Assembly (NCBI GenBank): GCA_947184155.2
Contig: CAMXCT020006201.1
Location: forward strand, 142,626 to 206,625
Source of the DNA: Cladocopium goreaui
Taxonomy: Eukaryota; Sar; Dinophyceae; Suessiales; Symbiodiniaceae
DNA: 64,000 bases
Reading direction: 5' to 3'
The position numbers were made by a program, and so were the translations under genes. Shown one piece after another: positions 33,907-44,730 of this stretch. The notes under the pieces are model-generated. The model was not told where the DNA came from, did not search any database, and saw only the letters and a program-made list of their open reading frames with translations. Position 1 is the stretch's first letter, and each line of letters starts with the position of its first letter.

Positions 33907-34640
33907 TCTTCTTAGGCAAGACGGCGCCTAAGAAGAAAACACAGCAGAAGAAGAACAAGAGAGGAAAGCGATCCCAACTGTCAACCCTTACCAGGCAGGA
34001 AAGGGGAACAGTTAAGGAGAGCATTCCAAGTGATTGCCAGGGCCGAGAAGGCCCACGAAGAAGAGCAGTCAAGGCGTGCTACCCAGGCCCGGGGTCGCAC
34101 TGAGCCTAAAGGGCACACTGGTAGACCGGTGTCACCACTTAGAAGACCAACAAAAACCAAAGAGAGAGGCAGGTCTTTCTGAGATCAGCTTCAAGATCAT
34201 CAAGGGTCAATCTCAAAGCTGCAAGCCAGGGATAACACTCAGGTCAGTTGAGCCTGGAATCCAAGAGAGGAGAAGGCGATCAGAAGCCTTACGTTCAGCA
34301 GTGAACGCAACAAGGAACCAATGGAAAGGAAGCAGATTTTGCACCAGGATTCAGCTGTTGAGCAAAATCTCCAAGACAGCTCCAAAAGGATCAGTCAGGG
34401 AAGACATCATTGGACAATTTGGAGACCCGTGTCCACTTGTGACGAGAGGAACACAGCCTCTAAGCCAGTAAGGGCTGAATTTGGGCAGAGAAGGTTCAGA
34501 AGGAAAGATCAAGGATCTGAACAACAGAGAAAGGCAAACTACAACAAAACAGAGACGGAAAGGGAATCAGCAGGACTGGTTCTGGAGACAGCCTTGACAA
34601 GAGGCAGGGATAGGAATCACTGGAGACTCAGCGCATCGTT
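33907..34640 (+). pseudogene. Basic, frame-broken coding-type region of the LTR element
   Basis: Successive open pieces rich in Lys, Arg, Gln and Glu (AFQVIARAEKAHEEEQSRRA, then RPVSPLRRPTKTKERG, then SVEPGIQERRRRSEALRSAV) shift frame several times. Position behind the PBS suggests a decayed Gag N-terminus or leader, but no Gag motif is recognisable. Confidence 0.35.
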
Positions 34641-34795
34641 GTGAGAGACTGAACTACGAGCGTCTAGTGAGTGCTGATTGGAGAGCAGAAAATCACATTG
34701 CAGTGGAAAGCTTGGACAAAAGAGTTCAGTAGGCCTGCGCACACCAAGAGCCAATGGAGAGGTGCCATGTGATTTGCTTGAAAGCTTTGCTTGAA
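34600..34795. repeat. Direct repeat, copy 1 (about 190 bp)
   Basis: GGCAGGGATAGGAATCACTG to TGCTTGAAAGCTTTGCT is repeated almost exactly at 35975-36169. Confidence 0.9.
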
Positions 34796-35006
34796 AGCTG
34801 ATTGTTTGTAAGCACTTGCAAATTTGTTGTTTCTTTGTTATGTTGCACGCAGTTTCCAGGATTGGCCAAGCATTCCTCAGCAAAGTACGGATTCAGAGGC
34901 AATTCAAAATGCATTCACATCGAATCAAAATGCGTTCTTCCAGGGCTGCTGCTCAAACTGTCTTGTTATAAGCTCTTGTTTCAAACATGCAGGATATTTG
35001 ACTTCC

Positions 35007-35226
35007 CCTTCGGTAATTTCAGGGGCCCAGAGCGGCTCAGTTGCAGGATGCGAGGAGCATGGTTGAGCTGTGGTGGGCTGACTACATCAGAATGAAGGAG
35101 TCGAAGGAGTTGCAGGCAAGGCTCGTCGAGGACAGGTGGGCACCCCCTGGAGTTGGAGTCCACGTCCACGTGATGATCCAGCTGATGTGCCAACTGTCAT
35201 GGAATGGTCACCAGAGAAATTCTTGA
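35007..35226 (+). CDS. Exon-like open segment inside the LTR element
   Basis: After GGTAATTTCAG the frame reads AAQLQDARSMVELWWADYIR, MKESKELQARLVEDRWAPPG and ends in TGA at about 35,226. Strong coding character. It could be part of gag or host sequence; no family recognised. Confidence 0.4.
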
Positions 35227-35747
35227 GGCGAACTCCAGCTTCAGGCAAGGAAACCCAGTAACACCCTGGTTGACTTGCATGAAATTGACTCAAACGGAAT
35301 GTATCGTATGTATCGAGGTCAGGTATTGTCAGGTGATGTGAATGTGAGTGCTGTGAGTCCAGACGGCAAGGCTGGACGAGACAGCCGCTTCAGAGATTCT
35401 GGAGGACCTGTTGCATGTGGAAGACTTCTGGATCGACTCTTTTCGGGTAGATGCACATTGGGCGCAGAGATAACAGCAACCATGGAACTCCTGTCTCTGA
35501 ACTTGGTGGTTCTTTTTCTTGGTTCTGATTGACCAAAGATGTGACTTGGAACGTTGGGACACGGATTGTTTCAAGGAGTTTGCGCCTGGACCCGCTGGAA
35601 GTCGTCATGCAGTCAGTTCAGCAGCGTCCACACTTTCAGAGGACGCAGCAGTTCTTTCGTTGAGAACTGAATTAATATTCAATTAAGTAATATATATATA
35701 TATATGTATTGTTTTGAAGAAATCTAGCAAAATCTTAACACAAAGAA

Positions 35748-35969
35748 TTGATTTTTCCGCCTTTTGACTTCCTGCCATCTGCCACCACAGCCACCAGCGG
35801 CCATGGCTTTCAGTGGGGCACTGGTTCCGAGGAGTGCATTCTTGAAAAGCAGGCCAGCGGGGCCAGCGATGCCAACGGGGCGGTTTCAGTGGCACGAGAC
35901 TTTGACCTGATGACATCGGATATGCTGACCGGCAGAAAATCTCCCAGCCAAGGTACTTGTGGCCAATGA
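35748..35969 (+). CDS. Open segment, unknown
   Basis: Frame reading TSGHGFQWGTGSEECILEKQ, ASGASDANGAVSVARDFDLM. A second frame over the same bases (MAFSGALVPRSAFLKSRPAG) is also open. Either could be a captured exon. Confidence 0.3.
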   Translation: MIFPPFDFLPSATTATSGHGFQWGTGSEECILEKQASGASDANGAVSVARDFDLMTSDMLTGRKSPSQGTCGQ

Positions 35970-35974
35970 GCTGC

Positions 35975-36169
35975 CAGGCAGGGATAGGAATCACTGGAGA
36001 CTCAGCGCATCGTTGTGAGAGACTGAACTACGAGCGTCTAGTGAGTGCTGATTGGAGAGCAGAAAATCACATTGCAGTGCAAAGCTTGAGCAAAAGAGTT
36101 CAGTAGGCTTGCGCGCGCCAAGAGCCAATGGAGAGGTGCCATGTGATTTGCTTGAAAGCTTTGCTGAAA
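35975..36169. repeat. Direct repeat, copy 2 (about 190 bp)
   Basis: Second copy of 34600-34795 with a few substitutions. Sequence after both copies is only loosely related (an AATCGACT..TTCGGGTAG block at 35.43 and 36.22 kb). Confidence 0.9.
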
Positions 36170-36429
36170 TGTCATAGCTCTGCATTGGCCTTGGAGCAGA
36201 CTGGCCACACCAGAGCTGCTGAATCGACTCGGTTCGGGTAGCCAGGTTTGCATTGGGCACGGCAACGACCAGGCATGGAACTTCTTCACATTTCCTGTGA
36301 ACTGGAGAAGTGTTACTTGGACTTCGCAGTTTTCTTTCTTGATCATGTGGTTCTGATTATTGGTTCTAGCTGGTTTGATCGACCAACGGTGTGACTCGGA
36401 ATGTTGGGCCACGGAGGTGACCGCCAAAG

Positions 36430-37370
36430 CCAACCTGGGTGACCCGGTTGCATTCAGTTGGGACTTCCTTCGCAGAGTGGCTTCAGAACCAAGGCCTTTT
36501 CATTGTAAGGGAATCTATTGGGATGACAGAGGCGCCGGGGTTCTCTTAGGACAGGGCGTAGACGTGACAGAAAAGAGACTTCCCACGCACGCTGTGTAAG
36601 GCAGCGCCATTCATGGCGTGGCATCAAGTGAGTGTGACTGGGACAGTCCAGTGAATGTTTTTGCATCCCATGTGACTCCATAGTGACAGCACGGTACAGG
36701 CAATCGACAAAGTCGTTCCTTTTTTTAAGAAATCTCTAGATTTAGTTGCGTCGAAGCTTTCCCTGGAAGTCGTGCCTTTTTTGGAAAACGCAAGAAAACT
36801 CTGGTGATCACAGCGCAACCATGTTTTTAGGTGTTTTTCTTGTTTTCCTTGCGTTTAGCTTGGGTTTAGGTATCTAGTTATGCTTTGGGTATATGTAGTT
36901 TTTGTTGCATTCAGTTGGGGGGAAACTTTTTTTTTGCAGCTGCTTTCTTATCAGTGACTTCTGTACGTTCAACTGTATTTAGCAACTACTGTTAAACTGC
37001 TGCTCAATTGCTGGCTGTTGCTCAGTTGCTGCCGCTGGCTACTGCCAAACTGCTGCTGGATTGCTTCTGAACTACTACCACTAGGCTTACGTCATTCCAA
37101 GTGACCTGAAGTCGTATCACACCTGCGTGCGCGCAGTGTTTCGTTTAGATTTTGATAGTTCTCTTCTTTATTTGACTGGCTGTTATTGATTTGAATACTG
37201 TTTCATCGCTGTGGGCAGTGTATTGTTGACATGATTCTACTTAACCCTGTATGGTATTGATTGCAATCTTTATGGTGGTGCCATTGTCAATAGTTCGGTG
37301 AGAGGCGTGCCCATTGAAACTTATCATATTTAGGTTCTGTATGGTTCCGTCCCCTGCTGAATCTGTGCCT
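36430..37370. other. Internal LTR-element DNA, no gene recognised
   Basis: Contains a GCTGCT-rich stretch near 37.0 kb and an imperfect inverted repeat around 36.71-36.79 kb. Confidence 0.4.
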
Positions 37371-37379
37371 GCTGGAATC

Positions 37380-37809
37380 TGCCTGCTTGTGCTCGGTTCT
37401 GCCCGCTTGCGCTGGGTTCTGCGTGCTGCTGCTGGGTTCTGCCTGCTGTTGCTGTGTTCTGCCTGCTGATGCTTGCTGCTGCCTACTGCTGCCTGCTGCT
37501 GCTGGGTTCTGGGTTCTGCACGCTTGTGCTGGTTTTGCCAGCTTGTGGCGGGTCCTGCCTGCTTGTGCTTGATTCTGCCTTGTGCTTCTGGGGCCTGCCT
37601 GCTGCTCCTAGGTTCTGCCTGCTGCTCCTAGGTTTTGCCTGCTGCTCCTAGGTTTTGCCTGCTGCTCCTAGGTTCTGCCTGCTGCTCCTAGGTTCTGCCT
37701 GCTGCTCCTAGGTTCTGCCTGCTGCTCCTAGGTTCTGCCTGCTGCTCCTAGGTTCTGCCTGCTGCTCCTAGGTTCTGCCTGCTGCTGCTGCTGATGCTCC
37801 TAGGTTCTG

Positions 37810-37841
<32 letters not shown>

Positions 37842-38060
37842 GTTCTGCCTTGTGCTGCTGGGTTCTGCCTTGTGCTGCTGGGTTCTGCCTTGTGCTGCTG
37901 GGTTCTGCCTTGTGCTGCTGGGTTCTGCCTTGTGCTGCTGGGTTCTGCCTTGTGCTGCTGGGTTCTGCCTTGTGCTTCTGGGTTCTGCCTTGTGCTGCTG
38001 GGTTCTGCCTTGTGCTGCTGGGTTGGCTGCTGCTGGGTTCTGCCTGCTTGTGCTGCGTCA
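37380..38060. repeat. 20-bp minisatellites (GGTTCTGCCTGCTGCTCCTA and variant)
   Basis: First part: about ten near-perfect copies of a unit ending TGCTCCTA (37,590-37,810). Then a (TGC)n run. Then about ten copies of GGGTTCTGCCTTGTGCTGCT (37,835-38,030). A 354-residue frame reading ACCCCC and WVLPCAAGFCLVLL crosses it, but the period explains the openness. Confidence 0.95.
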
Positions 38061-38466
38061 ATGCGCGATGCCCCAATGTGCGCAGTATATTTTGCCTGTA
38101 GGCTTCCCCTTCATGTGATTCAACCTTCCGATTTTACTTTCCGGGAGTTTGCTGCTGCCAGGGCTCGGATCTCGTTTGCATCTCGTTTTGATCTCGTTTT
38201 TGATCTCGTTTTTCCAGGCTTAGATTTCCTGGTCCTTTCCCCTTCCCTGCCCTTCTTTGGTTGCTCTTTGGTATCTTTGGTTGGTGCTCTTGCCTTCCTC
38301 TTGCTCTCTTCTTTGGGCAGGTGCTGCTGGTGGATGTTTGCTGCAGTTGGTCTCTCTCTTTGCTTGGTCGTTGTTTCTTGTCTCTGCCTGTCCAGTGCTG
38401 CTGGGTGGGAGAGGGGTGAAAAAACAATTACTTTACTTCGAGTGATCCCCACCATGACATTTATAC

Positions 38467-38860
38467 GTTTTGTTACTGGCAAATCTTCTGGCATTCTATC
38501 TGACATATCTTTTGGCATTCGATCTGGCATTCTATCTGGCATATCTTCTGGCATTCTACCTGGCAAACATTCCGGCACTTTATCTGGCATACCTTGTGGC
38601 ATTCTATCTGGCATATCTTCTGGCATACCTTCTGACATCCTATCTGGCATTCTATCTGGCAAATCTTCTGGCATTCTATCTGGCAAACATTCTGGCACTT
38701 TATCTGGCATACCTTGTGGCATTCTATCTGGCATATCAGAACTCATTCTATCTGGCATATCTTCTGGCATTTTATCTGTCATATCTTCTGGCATTCTATC
38801 TGACATTCTATCTGGCGTTCTATCTGGCATATCTTCTGGCATTCTATCTGGCCGTTGAGG
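38467..38860 (-). repeat. 12-bp repeat encoding MPDR/MPED units
   Basis: About 33 units of GGCATTCTATCT or GGCATATCTTCT on the + strand. On the - strand they read as tetrapeptides MPDR, MPED, MSDR, MPQG. The frame is open for 346 residues, which a 12-bp period allows by itself. A degenerate relative is at 1.55 kb. Confidence 0.9.
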
Positions 38861-38985
38861 TCCAGTGGTGCTCACTGAGCTCGGAAGGTCCCAGGCTGAG
38901 GTCCCAGCGGTGCTCACTGAGCTCGGAAGGTCCCAGGTTGAGGTCCAGCGGTGCCCAGTGCGCTCAGACCCTTGCAGTTGAGGTC
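38860..38985. repeat. Short tandem duplication (CTGAGCTCGGAAGGTCCCAG)
   Basis: Three diverged copies of a 45-50 bp unit starting GAGGTCCAGCGGTGCTCACT. Confidence 0.8.
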
Positions 38986-39059
38986 CAGCAATGCCCACTG
39001 CGTGCGGAAGTTGGCGAAGAGCTTGGCGAAGAGTTGGCAAGGCGGAAGTGAACATGGGA

Positions 39060-39165
39060 GTGGATGCAAAGGCGGTGGAGGAGAAGCTGGAGGAGAGGGA
39101 GGAGGAGGAGAAGAAGAAGGAGGTGGAGGATGAGGAGGAGGAGGCGGAGGAGGAGAACAACTGTG
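39060..39165. repeat. GGA-rich purine tract
   Basis: GGAGGA/GAAGAA-rich run that would code Glu-rich protein. Microsatellite, not a supported gene. Confidence 0.8.
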
Positions 39166-39297
39166 ATAAAATCTAACAACCCTCACCTGGCAGGTGGGGA
39201 ATAACAATAATATGTATATTATAAGTTGGTACCACCGCCAGCCCTCAGGTTGGCCTGCACATTGGTGCTCCAAAGCCGCCTTGGCCAATGCATTTCA

Positions 39298-39412
39298 TTG
39301 AAGAAAGGAAGGAAAGAAGGAAGGAAGCAAGGAAGCAAGGAAGCAAGGAAGCAAGGAAGCAAGGAAGCAAGGAAGCAAGGAAGGAAGGAAGGAAGGAAGG
39401 AAGTCAGGAAGG
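39298..39412. repeat. GGAA/GGAAGCAA microsatellite
   Basis: (GGAAGCAA)n between (GGAA)n runs. Confidence 0.95.
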
Positions 39413-40439
39413 AACCCAAGTGGTGGGTGCTGTTGAGGCACATCAGGCACATCATGCGACATGCAGGTGAGTAGGAGACAAGTGGGACACCAGTGGAGAC
39501 AAGTGGGAGACAAGTGTATAACATTGTATGCCCAGGCGGCCCAGAGCAACCAGACCGTAGTCGGTGGAGCATGCCAGGAATGCAAGCCCGGAGGCAGAAG
39601 CAAAATAATGCGACCCAGGACTGCAACCTTTTCAAAGGAGTAAGAACTTACAAACTGCATTGGCCTCTTTCTGTGTGAGAGGGCCATAGCTACCCAGTAT
39701 CTATTTACAGAATTCTTATTGAGAACCCCATACAGATAAACCTGTTTGGGGAAGAAAGTGGGCAAAGAAGAAACAGTGAATCGCAAGCACAGGGAAGAGA
39801 AAAAAGGGTGAAAGTGAAAGGTTCTGATTTGGAAAGGGTTATTTTGACGCTTGCGTTCTGAATGGGGGAAGGCCCAAAGGCATGACTTAGGCATGACTTC
39901 TTGATGTTGCGTTCACAAGCGGGGAAAGCGAAAGGAGTGACTTAGGCATGACTTTGTCAAACCCCTGTATGTGGTGAGTGGTGATGTTCACACAGGTGAA
40001 AGAGATGGCCAATGTGGGCCGTGACCTTGTTGTCAATGTACCAAAATTCCAAACACCTGACTTGGTCCTTGGCTCTGAATTTCCTGACTTGCGGAACCAA
40101 AATGGAACTGAATTCCATTGCCGCATGCTCCTGAGGTTTGTTGCTTCTGCGGCACTCTATAAGACTAAGACTCTAAGCATGACAAAAGAATGGGTGCGCA
40201 GTTTCTGCATTTGCTTTCCATTCAGATCTCTTGGAGCTCATTCAGATCCAGATATCTTGGAGTTCATTCAGATCCATTCAGATTTCTTGGAGTTTAGATT
40301 TCACATCTTCCCCAGATTTCTTGGCTCGAAACGCGAGCCGCTGAGCCGCAGAGCCGCACGGAGCTTCGCGGAGCTGCCAAGGGGCAGAGCCAGGAGAAGG
40401 CGGGGGCCAAGTGACAAGTTGTGTTTCTTTATCCAGATA

Positions 40440-40624
40440 TCACCGTATCACCACCACTGAAACTTTTCTCTCTCCCCTCTCTCTCCCCTNNNNNNNNNNN
40501 NNNNNNNNNNNNNNNNNNNNNNNNNNNNNNNNNNNNNNNNNNNNNNNNNNNNNNNNNNNNNNNNNNNNNNNNNNNNNNNNNNNNNNNNNTCTCTCCTCTC
40601 TCTCCTCTCTCTCTCCTCTCTCTC

Positions 40625-40666
<42 letters not shown>

Positions 40667-40680
40667 GCTCGCTCGCTCTA
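40440..40680. repeat. CT microsatellite with 100-base assembly gap
   Basis: (CTCTCC)n and (CT)n flank 100 N (40,490-40,589), a placeholder length. The true gap size is unknown, and the two sides are joined only by scaffolding. Confidence 0.95.
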
Positions 40681-41229
40681 TGTATATAAAGTATGGGGCT
40701 GGTGGATGTACATGTGGACGCCTATCTTGCAAAAGGTGCGATACCTAAGCCACATCTCCAGGCTCCGGCCCGGAGGTGTCGTCGCCATGAGGGCAGCTGT
40801 GGAAATGTTAGGCCCGCATGGGAGACCTGTGGGTCGTGCGTGGGTCACCGAGGATGGCAACAAAAATTGACTGTGTGGTCCAGGGTCTTTATGTGGTTCT
40901 CCATGGCTCGATGTTGTGCGGTGTGGCGCAGGCTTTCCCGAGACCTCGAGCTGCTCGAGTCTCAAAAAGGTCATGGAGCAGTTTGGCGAGGCAGCTGGGC
41001 TGTGGCGTGGGCTCGGGCGCGTGGGCTGCGGAGACGCTGGCGGGTCAAAGATGTCTCGCAGAATCTTGGTTGTGGAAACTGGGATGATCAGAATGGTTCG
41101 ATGGTGGCCATACTTGAACTTGTAAAGTGATGGGAAGAGAGCACATGGCAAAGAAATGAAAAAAGACATCAATTTCGTTTGAACTGCTAGCTTTCGGATG
41201 TAGCGATTCACGATATATCTACAATCAAT

Positions 41230-41589
41230 ATGTCCATGCCGCCGATTCCAGTGAATCCCGTTCACATCGTCGACTGCCACATGGGAGTGCGGGTTGAGGG
41301 CCGTCCTGACAATCCCATTGTGTGCTACAAGACCCAGGAGGGGCGTCATGCACAAGGGCTGCCGTGGGGGTCGAGGTTGCGTGAAGCCATGGCATGGCAT
41401 CCGACAGCGGAAGCTGTGGCGAGGCGAACAGAGTTGCCACAGGACTTGTGTCATTGGCTTGAAAACGCTGCAACGATGCAATTAGATCAACAGAAAGATC
41501 AGAAAGGTGGATGTGGATCTGTCATCCGATACGGCTCAGCACGAAGAACTGATAAAACGAATGGACGATTGGAGGAATACCGCGACTAA
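41230..41589 (+). CDS. Hypothetical protein, 119 aa
   Basis: ATG start; reads MSMPPIPVNPVHIVDCHMGV, RVEGRPDNPIVCYKTQEGRH, then LREAMAWHPTAEAVARRTEL and an ordinary mixed C-terminal part. Composition is protein-like, not repetitive. No family recognised. It lies between the CT tract and the fold-back element and may be the 5' end of a host-type gene carried inside the LTR element. Confidence 0.5.
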   Translation: MSMPPIPVNPVHIVDCHMGVRVEGRPDNPIVCYKTQEGRHAQGLPWGSRLREAMAWHPTAEAVARRTELPQDLCHWLENAATMQLDQQKDQKGGCGSVIRYGSARRTDKTNGRLEEYRD

Positions 41590-41650
41590 GGGTTAGTTGT
41601 GATTATTTATTGGATGGCTAAGGGTTAGTTTCAGTGGATTGTACTGTAAC

Positions 41651-41842
41651 ATGTCATCACCTACCCGTCATGCCATGACCCATGAGGAGTTCGCTGAAGC
41701 AGCTTTAGACGCCATGAAGGAAGAGAAGGCGCTCGGCGGTCAGGTGTACCCAACTCCACCTGAGAGTTTCTGTGTGAAGCGGGTGCCACCTCTGTGCTTG
41801 AAGTGCCAGGTCAGGTTAGGATGGCATGGTGCTGAGAGGTGA
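41651..41842 (+). CDS. Hypothetical open segment, 63 aa or exon
   Basis: ATG after a TTTCAG acceptor-like site. Reads MSSPTRHAMTHEEFAEAALD, AMKEEKALGGQVYPTPPESF, CVKRVPPLCLK. A donor after CTTGAA (GTGCCA) would join in phase to the segment at 46.83 kb across the fold-back element, giving LCLK-IFVGKDGEVY. Confidence 0.45.
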   Translation: MSSPTRHAMTHEEFAEAALDAMKEEKALGGQVYPTPPESFCVKRVPPLCLKCQVRLGWHGAER

Positions 41843-42244
41843 GTCTGGCGCCCTCAGAGGACTTGGACCTTGACGGTGAGGTGGGCCAGCCATTTCACCA
41901 GCCGTTTCTTTATCGAAAGAACGCGTGGTTCAGAGGTGCTGTTCTGAACATGAGGGTTTCAATGGTATCAAACATTTGAAACCATTTGGTCAAACCATTG
42001 AAACCAGTTGGGATGGTTAAAACACATGGATTTGGTGATTTTTGACCCAGTGGTGGTTTCACGCACCATGACCAATTGTGTCAATTGACATCACTCGATG
42101 TGTGTTTATACCGACCGGCCGAAAGATAGAATATTTTTCACTACCAGACACGCGAGTGAGAAAATTACCACCGGCCTCCCACTCGGAAAAAACACCACAA
42201 GATAGAATATTAATATAGCATATTCACAAAAAATCACAGAACAC

Positions 42245-42486
42245 CCCCTTGAATATTCTATCTTGTCAATTTCGTGCATGCCTGTGCAGAAACCTTTGAA
42301 ACTACTGATGATGTTTGAAGCAACAGGGTGCTATGGTGAAATGACGTTAAACAAATTCAGCTTTGGGATTGCCAACAATTCTGAATCCAACATGTTCCAA
42401 TATGGAAACACCCCCTTGAATATTCTATCTTGTCAATTTCGTGCATGCCTGTGCAGAAAACTACTGATGATTTTTCAAGCAACAGG
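42245..42486. repeat. Subterminal direct duplication
   Basis: CTTGAATATTCTATCTTGTC followed by AATTTCGTGCATGCCTGTGCAG, then ACTACTGATGAT and AAGCAACAGG, occurs twice (42,249 and 42,416). Confidence 0.9.
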
Positions 42487-42499
42487 ACGCCAAGTCAAC

Positions 42500-43262
42500 A
42501 TGCCAGAAAAACCAGGAAACATGATGAAAAAGAGAGGAAAAAACAATGAACAATGATGAACAAGAGAGAAAAAAACAAGAAACAATGATGAAAAAAAGTG
42601 AAAAAAAACAATGAAACATGATGAAAACGAGAGAAAAAAACAAGGAAACATTATGAAAACTAGAGAAACAACAATGAAAAATGATGAAAAGAGAGAACAA
42701 AAACAATGAAAAATGATGAAAAAGAGAGAGCAAACACTGAAAAATGATGAAAAAAAGGACAAAAATCAATGAAAACTGATGAAACAGAAAGAAACAAACA
42801 ATGAAAAATGATGAAAAAGAGAGAACAAACAATGAAACATGATGAAAAAGAGAGAAAAAAAAACAATGAAAAAGGATGAAAAAGAGAGAAGCAACAATGA
42901 ACAAGTATGAAAAATAGAGAAAAAAAACAATGAACAATGATGAAAAAGAGAAAACAACCAATGAAACATGATGAACAAGATAGAAAAACAATGAAAAATG
43001 ATGAACAAGGGGGAAAAAGACAAGAAAAAATGATGAAAAAGAGTGAAAAAAACAATCAAACATAATGAAAAAGAGAGAAAACCACTGAAACATGATGAAA
43101 AAACAGGGACAAAAAACAATGAAAAATGATGACCAAGAGAGAAAAAAAACAAGAAACACTTATGAAAAAGAGTGACAAAAAATGAAACATGATGAAAAAG
43201 AGAAAAAACCAATGAAAAATGATGAAGAAGAGAGAAACAAAAACAATGAAAAATGATTAAAA
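42500..43262. repeat. Minisatellite arm, A-rich orientation
   Basis: About 30-bp units AAAAACAATGAAAAATGATG plus AAAAAGAGAGA. Complementary to 43,270-44,110, so the two can pair as a long hairpin. Confidence 0.95.
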
Positions 43263-43269
43263 ATGATGA

Positions 43270-44110
43270 ACGTGTTTTTTCATTGTTTTTTCTCTCTTTT
43301 TGATCTTTTTTCATTGTTGTTTCTCTATTGTTCATCATTTTTCATTGTTTTTTTTCTTCTCTTTTTCATCATTTTTCATTGTTTTTTTTCTTCTCTTTTT
43401 CATCATTTTTCATTGTTTTGTTCTTCTCTTTTTCATCATTTTTCATTGTTTTTTCCTCTCTTTTTCATTATTTTTCATTTTTGTTTCTCTCTTTTTCATC
43501 ATTTTTCATTGTTTTTCCTCTCTTTTTCATCATTTTTCATTGGTGTTTCTCTATTTTTCATCATTTTTCATTGTTTCATCTGTTTTTTTTAAATGTTTCA
43601 TTGTTTTTTCCTTTGTTTTTCATCATTTTTGATTGTTGTTTCTCTATTTTTCATCATGTTTCCTGGTTTTTTCCCCCTTTTTCATCATGTTTCAAGTTTT
43701 TTCCCACTCTTTATCATCATTTTTTCTTGTTTTTTTCTTTCTTTTTCATCATTTTTCATTGTGTTTTTTCCCTCTTTTTCATCCTTTTTGATTGTTTTTT
43801 TTTCTCTGCTTCATCATTTTTCATTGTTTTGTTTCTATTTTTCATCATCTTTCACTGTTTTTTTCCATATTTTTAATCGGATTTCATTGTTTGTTCTCTC
43901 TTTTTCATAATTTTTCATTGTTTTTCCCTCAATTTTTCATCATGTTTCCTCATTTCTCCACTATTTTTCATCATTGTTCATTGTTTTTTCCGCTCTTTTT
44001 CATCATTTTTCATTGTTTTTTTCCCTCTTTTTCATCATTTTTCATGTTTTTTGTCTATCTGTTTCATCTTTTTTCATTGTTTTTTTTCATTATTTTTTAT
44101 TGTTTTTCAA
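43270..44110. repeat. Minisatellite arm, T-rich orientation
   Basis: CTCTCTTTTTCATCATTTTT plus CATTGTTTTTT units. The long F/S/H-rich frames over both arms are artefacts of the period. Confidence 0.95.
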
Positions 44111-44290
44111 TGTTTTTCAATTGTTTAATGTTATTTTTGAGCTTTTGATAAGGCTCAAAAATACGAAAACGGACAAGATAGAATATTTTCGAGACCCTGG
44201 CGTGACATGGCTCCAAATTATATATTTGGAAGCCTTCCATTGCGTGGATTTTTTTCCGTATGTTTCATTGTTTTTGTTGTATTTTTCATT
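44105..44290 (+). repeat. Fold-back core module, copy 1
   Basis: TTGAGCTTTTGATAAGGCTC, then AAAAATACGAAAACGGACAAG, ATAGAATATT, GAGACCCTGGCGTGACATGG and a GGAAGCCTTCCATTGCGTGG block. Inverted copy at 44,545-44,730, direct copy at 46,190-46,325. Confidence 0.9.
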
Positions 44291-44544
44291 TTTATTTCAT
44301 TGGTTTTCACTTTTTTCATTATTTTTGCATATATATATAATATAGCGGTTGTATAGGTTTTATTGGGTTTAAGTCAGTTGGTGCCATGCCTCCCCGCAAT
44401 TCACAGCTGTTGCCGGCCCACCGCGTGGTCGCACCTCACACCCTCAATTTGCGGTTTTAAGGCAAAACGTGGTGGAAACAAGTCTGAATATTTTGGGATT
44501 TACCTAGCAAAATTGTTGGTTTTATCTGATACGCCAGGAATATG

Positions 44545-44730
44545 AAAAATACAACAAAAACAATGAAACATACGGAAAAAAGTCCACGCAATGGAAGGCT
44601 TCCAAATATAGAATTTGGAGCCATGTCACGCCAGGGTCTCGAAAATATTCTATCTTGTCCGTTTTCGTATTTTTGAGCCTTATCAAAAGCTCAAAAATAA
44701 CATTAAACAATTGAAAAACATTGAAAAAAC
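44545..44730 (-). repeat. Fold-back core module, copy 2 (inverted)
   Basis: Reverse complement of copy 1 with few differences. About 255 bp of unique DNA (44,291-44,544) lie between the two copies. Confidence 0.9.

Noticed and set aside
37794-39160. 354-residue (+) and 346-residue (-) frames
   Set aside because: Both cross tandem repeats of 20 and 12 bp. The openness follows from the period, and the frames overlap on opposite strands.
40678-41481. 267-residue frame on the - strand
   Set aside because: It is antisense to the better 119-residue ORF, has no motif and an odd Pro/His/Ser composition.
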